Below are positions 37,181-45,534 of a stretch of 64,000 nt of DNA, piece after piece. The stretch's first letter is position 1. Each line of letters opens with the position of its first letter. The notes under the pieces are model-generated. The model searched no databases and was not told the DNA's origin. It was given only the letters and a program-made list of their open reading frames with translations. A program made the position numbers and the translations under genes. The DNA comes from Micromonospora sp. WMMA1363 (GTDB lineage: Bacteria; Actinomycetota; Actinomycetes; Mycobacteriales; Micromonosporaceae): the NCBI RefSeq assembly GCF_030345795.1, contig NZ_JAUALB010000001.1:3092001-3156000 (forward strand). Reading direction: 5' to 3'.

Positions 37181-37217
37181 ACGCCGGCGCGCGGCGACGA
37201 CGCGGAGGAGGCACACC

Positions 37218-37478
37218 GTGAACGCTCCCTACCCACCGCCCCCGCCCCCGGGTGCGGGCCGGGACCGGACCACCCTCTGGGGTGTCCTCGGCATCGTCAC
37301 CGGCCTGCTCTGCTGCGGCATCCTGGGAGTGGTCTTCGGTTATCTGTCGATCCGCGACGCCCGGCGCTTCGGCCAGTCACCGGTACTGGGCTGGCTGGGC
37401 ATCATCTTCGGCATTGTCAACATCGTCGGCAGCGGCATCCTCTGGGCCGGCGGCAACTACCCCCTCGGCAACGGCTGA
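37218..37478 (+). CDS. DUF4190-type small membrane protein
   Basis: This 86-residue protein has a Pro-rich N-terminus (MNAPYPPPPPPGAGRD) and two helices (residues 22-42 and 57-78) joined by YLSIRDARRFGQSPVLGWLGI, the pattern of DUF4190 proteins. GGAGG lies upstream of the GTG and supports this start rather than longer in-frame ones. Function is unknown. Confidence 0.75.
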   Translation: MNAPYPPPPPPGAGRDRTTLWGVLGIVTGLLCCGILGVVFGYLSIRDARRFGQSPVLGWLGIIFGIVNIVGSGILWAGGNYPLGNG

Positions 37479-37481
37479 GCG

Positions 37482-37523
37482 CGCCGGAGGGGGCTGACCG
37501 TGGACGGTCAGCCCCCTCCGGCG
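37482..37523. terminator. Bidirectional terminator between DUF4190 gene and sucD
   Basis: A 19-bp perfect stem (starting CGCCGGAGGGGGC) with a TGGA tetraloop starts 3 bp after the DUF4190 stop and ends 13 bp from the sucD stop. Confidence 0.9.
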
Positions 37524-37536
37524 TACTGCGTCGGAC

Positions 37537-38424
37537 TCAGCCCGCCGACATGATCTCCCGCATCAGCTTCGCGGTCTCGGTCGGGGTCTTGCCGACCCGG
37601 ACACCGACCGCCTCCAGCGCTGCCTTCTTGGCCTCGGCGGTGCCGGCCGAGCCGGAGATGATCGCGCCGGCGTGCCCCATCGTCTTGCCGGGCGGCGCGG
37701 TGAAGCCGGCGATGTACCCGACCACCGGTTTGGTCACGTTCGCCTTGATGAACTCGGCGGCCCGCTCCTCGGCGTCGCCGCCGATCTCGCCGATCATGAC
37801 GATGGCGTCGGTGTCCGGATCGGCCTGGAACGCGGCCAGCGCGTCGATGTGGGTGGTGCCGATGATCGGGTCACCGCCGATGCCGACGCAGGTGGAGAAA
37901 CCGATGTCCCGCAGCTCGTACATCATCTGGTAGGTCAGGGTGCCGCTCTTGCTGACCAGGCCGATCCGGCCGGTGCCGGTGATGTCGGCCGGGATGATGC
38001 CGGCGTTGGAGGCGCCCGGCGAGGCGATCCCGGGGCAGTTCGGACCGATGATCCGGGTTCGCTCCCCCTGCGCCACGTTGTACGCCCAGAAGGCGGCGGT
38101 GTCGTGCACCGGCACGCCCTCGGTGATGACCACGGCCAGCGGGATGCCCGCGTCGATCGCCTCGGTCACCGCGCTCTTGGTGAACTGCGGCGGCACGAAG
38201 ATGACCGTCACATCGGCACCGGTCTCCTTCATGGCGTCCGCGACGCTCGCGAAGACCGGCAGCTCGGCGCCGTCGACGTCGACGGTGGTGCCCGCCTTGC
38301 GCGGGTTCACGCCGCCGACGACCGTGGTGCCCGCGGCGAGCATCCGCCGGGTGTGCTTGGAACCCTCCGAACCGGTCATCCCCTGGACGATGACCTTCGA
38401 GTCCTTGGTCAGCCAGATCGCCAT
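37537..38424 (-). CDS. sucD: Succinyl-CoA synthetase alpha subunit
   Basis: This 295-residue subunit binds CoA through its Rossmann domain ([17 protein letters not shown]) and carries the phospho-His in [32 protein letters not shown] and [15 protein letters not shown] are conserved family segments. It completes the substrate-level phosphorylation step of the TCA cycle with SucC. It starts 2 bp after the sucC stop, so the subunits are cotranslated. Confidence 0.98.
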   Translation of the reverse strand: MAIWLTKDSKVIVQGMTGSEGSKHTRRMLAAGTTVVGGVNPRKAGTTVDVDGAELPVFASVADAMKETGADVTVIFVPPQFTKSAVTEAIDAGIPLAVVITEGVPVHDTAAFWAYNVAQGERTRIIGPNCPGIASPGASNAGIIPADITGTGRIGLVSKSGTLTYQMMYELRDIGFSTCVGIGGDPIIGTTHIDALAAFQADPDTDAIVMIGEIGGDAEERAAEFIKANVTKPVVGYIAGFTAPPGKTMGHAGAIISGSAGTAEAKKAALEAVGVRVGKTPTETAKLMREIMSAG

Positions 38425-38426
38425 TG

Positions 38427-39605
38427 TCAGACCCCCGCAGCTGCCAGCTCGGCGGCCCGCTCGGCCGCGCCGTCCATTGTGTCGACCCGCTGCACGAGCG
38501 GGTTGTCCGCGCCGTCCAGGATCGCCCGACCGGCCTCGGCGTTGTTGCCGTCGAGGCGGACGACCAGCGGCTTGGTGACCTTCTCGCCACGTTGCTCGAG
38601 CAGGGCCAGCGCCTGCACGATGCCGTTGGCAACCTCGTCACAGGCGGTGATGCCGCCGAACACGTTGACGAAGACGCTCTTGACCGACGGATCGGAGAGC
38701 ACGATCTCCAGACCGTTGGCCATCACGGCCGCGCTCGCGCCACCACCGATGTCGAGGAAGTTGGCCGGCTTCACGCCGCCGTGCCGCTCCCCGGCGTACG
38801 CGACCACGTCCAGGGTCGACATGACCAGGCCCGCGCCGTTGCCGATGATGCCGACCTCGCCGTCGAGCTTGACGTAGTTGAGGTCCTTCTCCTTGGCGGC
38901 CTGCTCCAGCGGGTCCACCGCGGCCTGGTCGACCAGTGCCTCGTGGTCCGGGTGCCGGAACCCGGCGTTCTCGTCCAGGGTGATCTTGGCATCGAGCAGC
39001 AGCAGCCTGCCCTCGCCGGTCTTGGCCAGCGGGTTCACCTCGACCAGCGTCGCGTCCTCGGCGACGAAGGCCCGCCACAGACCCACTGCGATCTCGACGA
39101 CCTGGTCGGCCACCTCGGCTGGGAAACCGGCCGCGGCGACGATCTTGCGCGCGGTGGTCTCGTCGACGCCGGTGTTCGCGTCGATCGGCGCTTTGACGAC
39201 CTTCTCCGGGGTTTCGGCGGCCACCTGCTCGATGTCCATGCCGCCCGCGACGCTGGCGATACAGAGAAAGGTACGGTTCGCCCGGTCCAGCAGGTAGGAG
39301 AAGTAGAACTCCTCGGCCACGTCCGCGGTCACGGTGATCATGACCTTGTGGACGGTGTGCCCCTTGATGTCCATGCCGAGGATGTCGGTGGCCCGAGCCA
39401 CGGTATCCTCCGCGCCCTCGGCCAGCTTCACACCGCCGGCCTTGCCTCGGCCACCGACCTTCACCTGCGCCTTGACGACCACCCGGTCGCCGAGGCGTTC
39501 GGCGATCGCGCGGGCCTCCTCCGGGGTGTTGGCGACGCCGCCGGCCAACACGGGCAACCCGTGCCGCTCGAACAGGTCCCGCCCCTGGTACTCGTACAGG
39601 TCCAC
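38427..39605 (-). CDS. sucC: Succinyl-CoA synthetase beta subunit
   Basis: This 392-residue ATP-grasp subunit begins [19 protein letters not shown], with [20 protein letters not shown] in the nucleotide domain, [19 protein letters not shown] for metal binding, and the C-terminal flavodoxin-like domain with [14 protein letters not shown]. The start is the GTG at 39605. sucD follows immediately. Confidence 0.98.
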   Translation of the reverse strand: MDLYEYQGRDLFERHGLPVLAGGVANTPEEARAIAERLGDRVVVKAQVKVGGRGKAGGVKLAEGAEDTVARATDILGMDIKGHTVHKVMITVTADVAEEFYFSYLLDRANRTFLCIASVAGGMDIEQVAAETPEKVVKAPIDANTGVDETTARKIVAAAGFPAEVADQVVEIAVGLWRAFVAEDATLVEVNPLAKTGEGRLLLLDAKITLDENAGFRHPDHEALVDQAAVDPLEQAAKEKDLNYVKLDGEVGIIGNGAGLVMSTLDVVAYAGERHGGVKPANFLDIGGGASAAVMANGLEIVLSDPSVKSVFVNVFGGITACDEVANGIVQALALLEQRGEKVTKPLVVRLDGNNAEAGRAILDGADNPLVQRVDTMDGAAERAAELAAAGV

Positions 39606-39948
39606 GATTGCGCGTCCCGTCCCGTCTCCGCGGCGCGCCGTCGCGCCGCTACCAGCGTATGGAAATCAGTTTGACGCCTGTCATCAGTTGAAACAGGCCA
39701 TTGGGCGCAGCCTAGCGAGGTCGGGACCGCCGATTACCGAGCGGGTGCCTGGTGTGCGGTAATGCACAACCGCCCCGCGGCCACCCGGCCGTCACCCGAA
39801 TGTCAGTCGTCCGGGCGATGTTGCCCGAGGTGCGTAACTCCCCTGCGGGGGCGTCGTTGAGTCAGATGTCGGCGCGCTGGTTCGGCGTGACGGCGGGAGA
39901 CGGCCGATGCCCTGTCGGTCGAGGGGTGGCGGCGGGGCATCGCGCATA
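39606..39948. other. Gene-free interval upstream of sucC
   Basis: No plausible gene is seen. A small inverted repeat TGTGC-N6-GCACA (39753-39768) and several AT-rich stretches lie on the sucC side, likely promoter and operator DNA. Two CCCGAGG/CCTGCGGGGG-type dyads are too weak to call. Confidence 0.4.
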
Positions 39949-39985
39949 GAGGGGCCGGACGTGTGAGGGGTGCGTCCGGCCCCTC
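39949..39985 (-). terminator. Terminator downstream of the B12-binding mutase subunit gene
   Basis: GAGGGGCCGGAC and GTCCGGCCCCTC form a 12-bp stem with a 13-nt loop, about 50 bp past the stop of the B12-binding gene. Confidence 0.7.
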
Positions 39986-40038
39986 CCCCCGTTCCGGCGA
40001 GACCGCCGACCAGCCAACCAACGCCTGCCGGTGATGCG

Positions 40039-40443
40039 TCAGCTGACGGGCTGCGCCACATTCTGCCGAACCCATTCCACGATCGACTGGGTCGTCGCTC
40101 CGGGCGTGAAGATCTTGGCAACCCCGAGCTTCTCCAGCTCCGGCATGTCGGCGTCCGGGATGATCCCGCCGCCGAACACCACGATGTCCCGCGCGTCCCG
40201 CTCCCCGAGCAGCTCCAGCACCCGACGGAAGAGCGTCATGTGCGCGCCGGAGAGAACGGAGAGGCCGACCGCGTCGGCGTCCTCCTGGATGGCGGTCTCC
40301 ACGATCTGCTCGGGTGTCTGGTGCAGGCCGGTGTAGATGACCTCCATGCCGGCGTCCCGGAGGGCACGCGCGACGACCTTGGCACCACGGTCGTGGCCGT
40401 CCAGGCCCGGCTTGGCCACGACGACGCGAACACGAGAGCTCAT
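40039..40443 (-). CDS. Cobalamin-binding small subunit of an acyl-CoA mutase (IcmB-like)
   Basis: This 134-residue stand-alone B12 domain has the DxHxxG cobalamin signature in [18 protein letters not shown], then [11 protein letters not shown] and [15 protein letters not shown]. It has the size of isobutyryl-CoA mutase small subunits and of detached methylmalonyl-CoA mutase C-terminal domains. The catalytic large subunit is not in this window. In Streptomyces a homologue annotated icmB lies near sucCD, pcrA and an M23 peptidase gene, which matches this neighbourhood. A (2R)-methylmalonyl- or hydroxyisobutyryl-CoA partner remains possible. Confidence 0.85.
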   Translation of the reverse strand: MSSRVRVVVAKPGLDGHDRGAKVVARALRDAGMEVIYTGLHQTPEQIVETAIQEDADAVGLSVLSGAHMTLFRRVLELLGERDARDIVVFGGGIIPDADMPELEKLGVAKIFTPGATTQSIVEWVRQNVAQPVS

Positions 40444-40505
40444 CTGCGTATCCCTTTCACCGGCTCAGCGGCTTGACCTGAACGAACGGTAACCCGACCA
40501 ACCCA

Positions 40506-40523
40506 GGCCCGGGAATCCGGGCC
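40506..40523. repeat. Short hairpin in the interval before the M23 gene
   Basis: GGCCCGG-GAAT-CCGGGCC forms a 7-bp stem. The rest of 40444-40742 contains no gene I can support. Confidence 0.4.
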
Positions 40524-40742
40524 AGGTCACGTCCGGCAATCCGGCCCGTCCGGCGCCAGGGACGACTGTCCACCCTGCGCCGCGCGGGGCGGCCGACCCC
40601 TCCCCCGTCAAGCCGGACGACTCCGCCGTTCGGTCACCGTGCGCGACGAACGGGTGGTGCCGGGGTCATAGTTACTCGCCCGCGATGCATGACATTCAGG
40701 GATGGAATTGGACAGAACGCATCGCAATTTCGGCGCTCCGGC

Positions 40743-40771
40743 TTGTGACGGGCGTGGCGGTTGGTTAACGT
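40743..40771 (+). promoter_or_regulatory. Probable promoter of the first M23 endopeptidase gene
   Basis: TTGTGA and TAACGT are separated by exactly 17 bp, a good match to a principal-sigma promoter. The start site would leave a 5' leader of about 105 nt. Confidence 0.5.
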
Positions 40772-40781
40772 GTCCACGGTT

Positions 40782-40809
40782 GTCATCAGGTCCATGGACG
40801 GGTGATGAC
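40782..40809 (+). promoter_or_regulatory. Structured 5' leader hairpin of the M23 gene
   Basis: GTCATCA pairs with TGATGAC, enclosing the palindrome GTCCATGGAC, directly after the predicted start site. No known riboswitch consensus (for example that of the c-di-AMP class) is visible. Its role is open. Confidence 0.4.
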
Positions 40810-40883
40810 GCGGTCAGCGAAGGTTCGTCGGATCTTGCCGAACTTTCGCGACCGCTTCGGTACCCCGACAACGGAGGGTGTGC

Positions 40884-41594
40884 GTGCGCCAGCGCCTGTC
40901 GTCTGAGCCCGATCGATATCGCGGTCGCCGGCGTGTACCCACTCCGCCGCGGAGCCGCTACGCCGCCGTCGTCACCACCGCTTTCGTCGGCGCCGGTGGA
41001 GTCGCACTCCTGGCGGGTGCCCTGCCCGACGCCAAGAGCGTCAGCCCGTCGGTTCTCGACGAGCTGAAGGCCGCCTCCACGCTGAACCAGGACGCCGCCG
41101 AGCGCGCCGAGGCCGCCGGTCGCGCGACGCGTGGCGGCGCCCGCGACGGCGCAGAGGCCGAGCCGGAGGTCTGGCTCCTTCCACTACAGGGCTACGACTT
41201 CAACTCGCCGTACGGGGTGCGTTGGGGCAAGCTGCACACCGGTGTCGACCTGGTCGCCCCCGAGGGAACCCCCTATGTCGCCATTCACGAGGGCACCGTC
41301 ACGAAAGCCGGCTGGTTCGGCGGGTACGGCTACACCGTGATAGTCCGCCACGCCGACGGCAGCGAGGCCATCTACGGCCATTCCTCCGCCGTCACGGTGC
41401 AGGAGGGGCAGCAGGTCAAGGCGGGTGACCAGCTCGGCCTGGTCGGCAACACCGGTCACTCATACGGCTCTCATCTGCACCTCGAGATCCATGTCAAGGG
41501 CGAGCCGCTCGACCCGGTGCCCTGGCTCAAGGAGCGCGGAGCGGACATCCAGCTCCAAGTGGAGGCAATCTACAGTGAGGCAGCGGCATCCTGA
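40884..41594 (+). CDS. M23 (LytM-type) cell-wall endopeptidase 1
   Basis: This 236-residue secreted or membrane-anchored protein has a basic N-terminus and one hydrophobic segment near residues 27-47. A short coiled region follows, then a C-terminal M23 domain. The zinc motifs HTGVDL (HxxxD) and HLHLEIH (HxH) are intact, with GYDFNSPYGVRWGKLHTG and GSEAIYGHSS between them, so it should cleave peptidoglycan cross-bridges. I placed the start at the GTG at 40884 because GGAGG sits 6 nt upstream. The in-frame GTG at 40878 overlaps that site. A classical terminator follows. Confidence 0.9.
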   Translation: MRQRLSSEPDRYRGRRRVPTPPRSRYAAVVTTAFVGAGGVALLAGALPDAKSVSPSVLDELKAASTLNQDAAERAEAAGRATRGGARDGAEAEPEVWLLPLQGYDFNSPYGVRWGKLHTGVDLVAPEGTPYVAIHEGTVTKAGWFGGYGYTVIVRHADGSEAIYGHSSAVTVQEGQQVKAGDQLGLVGNTGHSYGSHLHLEIHVKGEPLDPVPWLKERGADIQLQVEAIYSEAAAS

Positions 41595-41612
41595 CGCTGC
41601 CTCACGCCCGAT

Positions 41613-41641
41613 AACCGCCCGGATCGTCGATCCGGGCGGTT
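41613..41641 (+). terminator. Classical intrinsic terminator of M23 gene 1
   Basis: AACCGCCCGGATC and its complement form a 13-bp stem with a 3-nt loop, followed by TTTCTTTG. It is the only hairpin of the window with a real U-rich tail. Confidence 0.9.
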
Positions 41642-41867
41642 TTCTTTGCGTGCCGACCCGCTGAAAAGTATTTCGGCTCACAGCTGACGATGTGAGCAAG
41701 GGCACGATCACTCATGATCATATTTTGGGCTGTATCAGCACAGAGAACGACAGAAGCCCCGCGTTCACATCGGACTCCACCGGCCGCCCCGGTCCCCCCC
41801 ACCCGGCCCGACCGGGACCACACCAGGATTTCCAGGTCACGTGCCCCTCGAATCAGTGAGGTCCGTA

Positions 41868-42653
41868 GTGCAGGACGACAGCCTCATCCCGAACACGAAC
41901 AGCGCACCCGCCCGGCATCGGCGGCGGGCCAGCACCCGTAACCGGCTGCTGGCGGCGACGGCGGTCGCGGTGGCCGCGCTCGGCGTCACAGGGGCCGCCG
42001 TCGCCGCCGCCGGCAACGACGACGACGGCGCCGCGCCCGCCGCCGCGATCGACACACAGGCCCGCCTCGACGCCGCCGCCAGGGCAGACCGCGCCGCCCG
42101 CGGGTCGGCCAACCCCACCCCGACGAGCCCGACGCCCAGCCCGGCCACCCCAAGCCCGGCCGCGGCGAGCCCGACCACGGCGAGTCTCACGCCGGCGGCC
42201 ACCACCAAGCCGACGGCGTCGGCCACGCCGACGAAGACCGCCCCGCCGAAGCCGGCGTGGGTCATCCCGATGCAGGGCGCGACGATCACGTCCTGCTACG
42301 GCCTCCGGTGGGGTGTCCTGCACGCCGGCATCGACTTCGCCATGCCCGCCGGCACGCCGGTCCGCGCCGCGTTCGGCGGCACCGTGGAGAAGGCCGGCGA
42401 CGTCGGCGACGGCTACGGCATCTCGATCGTGGTCAATCACGGCAACGGCTACCTCACCCACTACGGCCACCTGAGTACCGCCAAGGTGAACGTGGGCGAC
42501 CAGGTCGGCGCCGGCCAGACCATCGGTCTGGAGGGTTCCACCGGTGACTCCACCGGCCCTCACCTGCACTTCGAGGTGCACCAGGGCCAGCTGTGGAACC
42601 AGATCGACCCGGCGCCGTTCCTGCGCGCCCAGGGCATCGACGTGGCCTGTTGA
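41868..42653 (+). CDS. M23 cell-wall endopeptidase 2
   Basis: This 261-residue paralogue has a basic N-terminus, one membrane or signal segment (about residues 27-50), then a Thr/Pro/Ser/Ala linker of roughly 60 residues. Its M23 domain has HAGIDF (HxxxD), HYGHLS and HLHFEVH (HxH) intact. The Thr/Pro-rich linker should span the wall. I prefer the GTG at 41868, with GAGG 6 nt upstream, over the in-frame GTG at 41841. The interval 41642-41867 also holds a GCTCACA/TGTGAGC dyad (41676-41697) of unknown role. Confidence 0.88.
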   Translation: MQDDSLIPNTNSAPARHRRRASTRNRLLAATAVAVAALGVTGAAVAAAGNDDDGAAPAAAIDTQARLDAAARADRAARGSANPTPTSPTPSPATPSPAAASPTTASLTPAATTKPTASATPTKTAPPKPAWVIPMQGATITSCYGLRWGVLHAGIDFAMPAGTPVRAAFGGTVEKAGDVGDGYGISIVVNHGNGYLTHYGHLSTAKVNVGDQVGAGQTIGLEGSTGDSTGPHLHFEVHQGQLWNQIDPAPFLRAQGIDVAC

Positions 42654-42764
42654 CGGTCACGGGCGGATTCCCGTCGTCGACGGCGCCGTCGCGCAGGCAC
42701 CGGCCGGCTCAGCGACAATGGCCCGCCCGGGCCGCGTCGGCCGGGGACCTCGGGCCGACTTGCT

Positions 42765-45170
42765 TCACAGCTTGTCGATCGGGGCGTGCCGCAGGATCAG
42801 CCACATGACCTGGTCGCCGAAGTCGATCTGAGCCCGCGCCGCCGGGCCGTGCCCCTCCACGGCGAGCACCCGACCCAGCCCGTAGCGCTGGTGGTTGACC
42901 CGGTCCCCGACCGCAACCTTGGGCACCTGCGGTAGCTCACTCGCCGTGGCCAGCCGGCTGCCATCCACGCCCAGACGCCGCGCGAGCTGGGCGGCCTTCG
43001 GGGTACCTCCGGAGAAGCCGGCACGCCCGCGGTCCGCACGGTCCGCGCGACCCCCCACGCCCCCGCCACCGCCGGCCCAGGAGGTGTACGAGCCCTCGGT
43101 GCGCTCCCATCGCACCAGCTCGGTAGGCAGCTCCTCCAGGAACCGGGACGGCGGGTTGTACGCCGGCGCCCCCCACGCCGAGCGGGTAACCGCCCGGGAC
43201 AGGTAGAGGCGCTGCCGGGCCCGGGTGATCCCCACGTAGGCCAGGCGCCGCTCCTCCTCCAGCTCCCGCGTATCGCCGAGCGACCGCAGGTGGGGAAAGA
43301 CGCCATCCTCCAGGCCGGTCAGGAACACCACCGGAAACTCCAGGCCCTTGGCGGTGTGCAGGGTCATCAGGGTGACCACGCCCTGATGGTCCGGGTCGTC
43401 GGTGGGCACCTGGTCGGCGTCGGCGACCAACGCGACCTGCTCCAGGAAGCCGGCTAGGGTGGCCCGCTCCCCGTCGGCGCCGAGGGCCTCGACCCGCTCC
43501 GTGTACTCACGGGCGACGCTGACAAGTTCCTGGAGGTTGTCCACCCGGCCGGCGTCCTGCGGATCGAGGCTCTCCTCCAGCTCGGTGAGGTACCCCGAAC
43601 GGGTCAGCAACGCCTCCAGCACCTCCTCCGGCGTACCGGTCCCGGCCAGCTCGCGGGCGCCGTCGAGCAGTGCGACGAACTCGGCGATGCCGTTGGCGGC
43701 CCGGGTGGAGATACCCGGCGCGTCCTTGGCCCGGCGCAGGGCCGCCCCGAAGGAGGTCCGGTGCCGGCTGGCGAGCGTCTCCACGCACGCCTCGGCCCGC
43801 TCCCCGATGCCCCGGCGCGGCGTGTTCAGGATTCGGCGGAGACTCACCGTGTCGTCGTCGTTGACCACCGCGCGCAGGTACGCGAGGGCGTCGCGGACCT
43901 CCTTGCGTTCGTAGAAGCGCACCCCGCCGACCACCTTGTACGGCAGGCCGACCCGGATGAACACCTCCTCGAAGACCCGGGACATGGCGTTGGTGCGGTA
44001 GAAGACCGCGACGTCCCCGGGGCGGGCGGGCCCGTCGTCGACGAGCCGGTCCGTCTCCCGGGCCACCCAGTCCGCCTCGGCGTGCTCGGTGTCGGCGACA
44101 TAGCCCACGATCGGGTCGCCGGACCCGGTGTCACTCCACAGCCGCTTCGGCTTGCGCGAGGTGTTGCGGTCGATCACCGCGTTGGCCGCGTTCAGGATGG
44201 TCTGTGTGGAGCGGTAGTTCTGCTCCAACAGGATCGTCCGGGCATCGGTGAAGTCCCGCTCGAACTCCAGGATGTTGCGGATCGTCGCACCCCGGAACGC
44301 GTAGATCGACTGGTCGGCGTCACCCACCACGCACAGCTCCGCCGGGTCGAGCCCCTCGGTGCCCGAGACCAGCTCCTTGATCAGCACGTACTGGGCGTGG
44401 TTGGTGTCCTGGTACTCGTCGACCAGCACGTGCCGGAACCGGCGCCGGTAGGTCTCGGCGACGTGCGGGTGCGACTGGAGCAGGTGCACCGTAGTCATGA
44501 TCAAGTCATCGAAGTCCAGCGCATGCGCCTCCCGCAGCCGCCGCTGGTAGAGCTGGTACGCCTCGGCGAGCGCCCGCTCGTTCGGGCCCTTGGCCCGGGC
44601 GGCGAACGCCTCCGGGTCGACCAGTTCGTTCTTCAGGTTGGACACCTGGGTGGCCAGGCCGCGGGCCGGGTAGCGCTTCGGGTCGAGGTCCAGTTCGCGG
44701 GCGACGAGCTGCATCAGCCGGCGGGAGTCGTCCGCGTCGTAGATCGAGAAGGTGGACTTGAGACCGGCGTGCTCGTGCTCGGCCCGCAGGATGCGGACGC
44801 AGGCGGAGTGGAACGTCGACACCCACATCAGCCGGGCACGCGGGCCGACCAGCGCGGCCACCCGCTCCTTCATCTCGCCGGCGGCCTTGTTCGTGAAGGT
44901 GATCGCGATGATCTCGCCGGGGTGTACGTCCCGGGCCGCGAGCAGGTACGCGATCCGGTGGGTGAGCACCCGGGTCTTACCCGATCCCGCGCCGGCCACG
45001 ATGAGCAGCGGCGACCCGGCGTGGGTGACCGCGTCCCGTTGCGGGCCGTTCAGCCCGTCGAGCAACTGCTGCGGGTCGAGGCGCGCGGCCACGGACCGGC
45101 GCGGTGGGGCAGGCTCGGGCGTGGGCGTGGGCGTGGGCGGGGACACGGGGACGTCGAAGAGAGGATGCAT
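42765..45170 (-). CDS. pcrA: ATP-dependent DNA helicase PcrA (UvrD family)
   Basis: This 801-residue SF1A helicase is involved in repair and replication-fork/transcription conflicts. Motifs in order are Walker A GAGSGKTRVL, ITFTNKAAGEM (Ia), VDEYQDTN (II), GDADQSIYAFRGA (III), QNYRST (IV), TLHTAKGLEF (V) and VGITRAR (VI). The C-terminus ends in a PcrA Tudor-like module (GDRVNHQRYGLGRVLAVEG...ILRHAPIDKL), the part that binds RNA polymerase in relatives. TAGACT lies 9 nt before the ATG with no ribosome binding site. Confidence 0.97.
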   Translation of the reverse strand: MHPLFDVPVSPPTPTPTPEPAPPRRSVAARLDPQQLLDGLNGPQRDAVTHAGSPLLIVAGAGSGKTRVLTHRIAYLLAARDVHPGEIIAITFTNKAAGEMKERVAALVGPRARLMWVSTFHSACVRILRAEHEHAGLKSTFSIYDADDSRRLMQLVARELDLDPKRYPARGLATQVSNLKNELVDPEAFAARAKGPNERALAEAYQLYQRRLREAHALDFDDLIMTTVHLLQSHPHVAETYRRRFRHVLVDEYQDTNHAQYVLIKELVSGTEGLDPAELCVVGDADQSIYAFRGATIRNILEFERDFTDARTILLEQNYRSTQTILNAANAVIDRNTSRKPKRLWSDTGSGDPIVGYVADTEHAEADWVARETDRLVDDGPARPGDVAVFYRTNAMSRVFEEVFIRVGLPYKVVGGVRFYERKEVRDALAYLRAVVNDDDTVSLRRILNTPRRGIGERAEACVETLASRHRTSFGAALRRAKDAPGISTRAANGIAEFVALLDGARELAGTGTPEEVLEALLTRSGYLTELEESLDPQDAGRVDNLQELVSVAREYTERVEALGADGERATLAGFLEQVALVADADQVPTDDPDHQGVVTLMTLHTAKGLEFPVVFLTGLEDGVFPHLRSLGDTRELEEERRLAYVGITRARQRLYLSRAVTRSAWGAPAYNPPSRFLEELPTELVRWERTEGSYTSWAGGGGGVGGRADRADRGRAGFSGGTPKAAQLARRLGVDGSRLATASELPQVPKVAVGDRVNHQRYGLGRVLAVEGHGPAARAQIDFGDQVMWLILRHAPIDKL

Positions 45171-45243
45171 CGCACGGCGAGTCTATGCCGCCGCCCCGAC
45201 GAAACCCGCCCGGCACGGCCGCGGGGTAACGAAGGTCCTTCCC

Positions 45244-45306
45244 AACAACTCAGGGGCCGGCCACAACGACTCAGGGGCCGGCCTCGACGACTCAGGGGCC
45301 GGGATA
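45244..45306. repeat. Three 21-bp tandem repeats flanked by GGTCCTTCC/GGAAGGGGTCCC blocks
   Basis: Three copies with exact 21-bp period share ACTCAGGGGCCGG at 45248, 45269 and 45290. They are bordered by GAAGGTCCTTCCC (45231-45243) and GGAAGGGGTCCC (45309-45320), related to the blocks at 23127-23166. The element sits between the divergent pcrA start and the chorismate mutase promoter. Confidence 0.65.
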
Positions 45307-45335
45307 GTGGAAGGGGTCCCTGTTGGCGACTTTCC

Positions 45336-45365
45336 TTGCGGCGCCCGCACCGCCCGCGGCATACT
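45336..45365 (+). promoter_or_regulatory. Promoter of the chorismate mutase leader
   Basis: TTGCGG and CATACT are separated by 18 bp. The start site predicted about 7 nt after the -10 box falls at the GTG of the leader peptide, so the leader would be translated from a leaderless mRNA. Confidence 0.5.
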
Positions 45366-45372
45366 CGACGAC

Positions 45373-45441
45373 GTGTTCGGTCAGCGCTCCTACTTTTACT
45401 ACTACGGCTCCGGGAGTCCGGCAGCCGTAGGTCGCGCCTGA
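45373..45441 (+). CDS. Tyr/Phe-rich leader peptide of chorismate mutase
   Basis: A 22-codon frame starts at the GTG at 45373 and reads MFGQRSYFYYYGSGSPAAVGRA. Four Tyr and one Phe codon fall in five consecutive positions (45391-45405), with another Phe at codon 2. Tyrosine and phenylalanine are the end products made from prephenate by the pathway of the downstream gene, so codon choice and position are those of a ribosome-stalling leader. There is no Shine-Dalgarno sequence, consistent with a leaderless start. It was identified by eye, and translation is inferred. Confidence 0.65.
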   Translation: MFGQRSYFYYYGSGSPAAVGRA

Positions 45442-45488
45442 TCAACCAGACCTGCGAAAGCCCCGGGCTCGGCGAGCCCGGGGCTTTC
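45402..45488 (+). promoter_or_regulatory. Attenuator hairpins before chorismate mutase
   Basis: Two hairpins are visible. The first (45402-45430) pairs CTACGGCT with AGCCGTAG around CCGG-GAGT-CCGG and begins within the last Tyr codons, so a stalled ribosome would prevent it forming. The second (45456-45470 with 45474-45488, arm GAAAGCCCCGGGCTC) is a 15-bp perfect terminator with a 3-nt loop, ending about 46 nt before the ATG. GGCTCCGGG of the first can pair imperfectly with CCCCGGGCT of the second, a candidate antiterminator. Folding has not been computed. Confidence 0.65.
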
Positions 45489-45534
45489 TCGTCCCGGGAT
45501 CCGGGCACCGGGCCCGACATCCGAGGGGTACGAG

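Noticed and set aside
40444..40883. c-di-AMP riboswitch upstream of the M23 gene
   Set aside because: Expected by analogy with actinobacterial M23/Rpf genes, but the conserved GGGGAA / GGGGTGAAT-type segments are not present.
42678..42691. Self-complementary CGACGGCGCCGTCG between M23 gene 2 and pcrA
   Set aside because: A palindrome with no loop cannot form a stable hairpin, so I do not call it a terminator.
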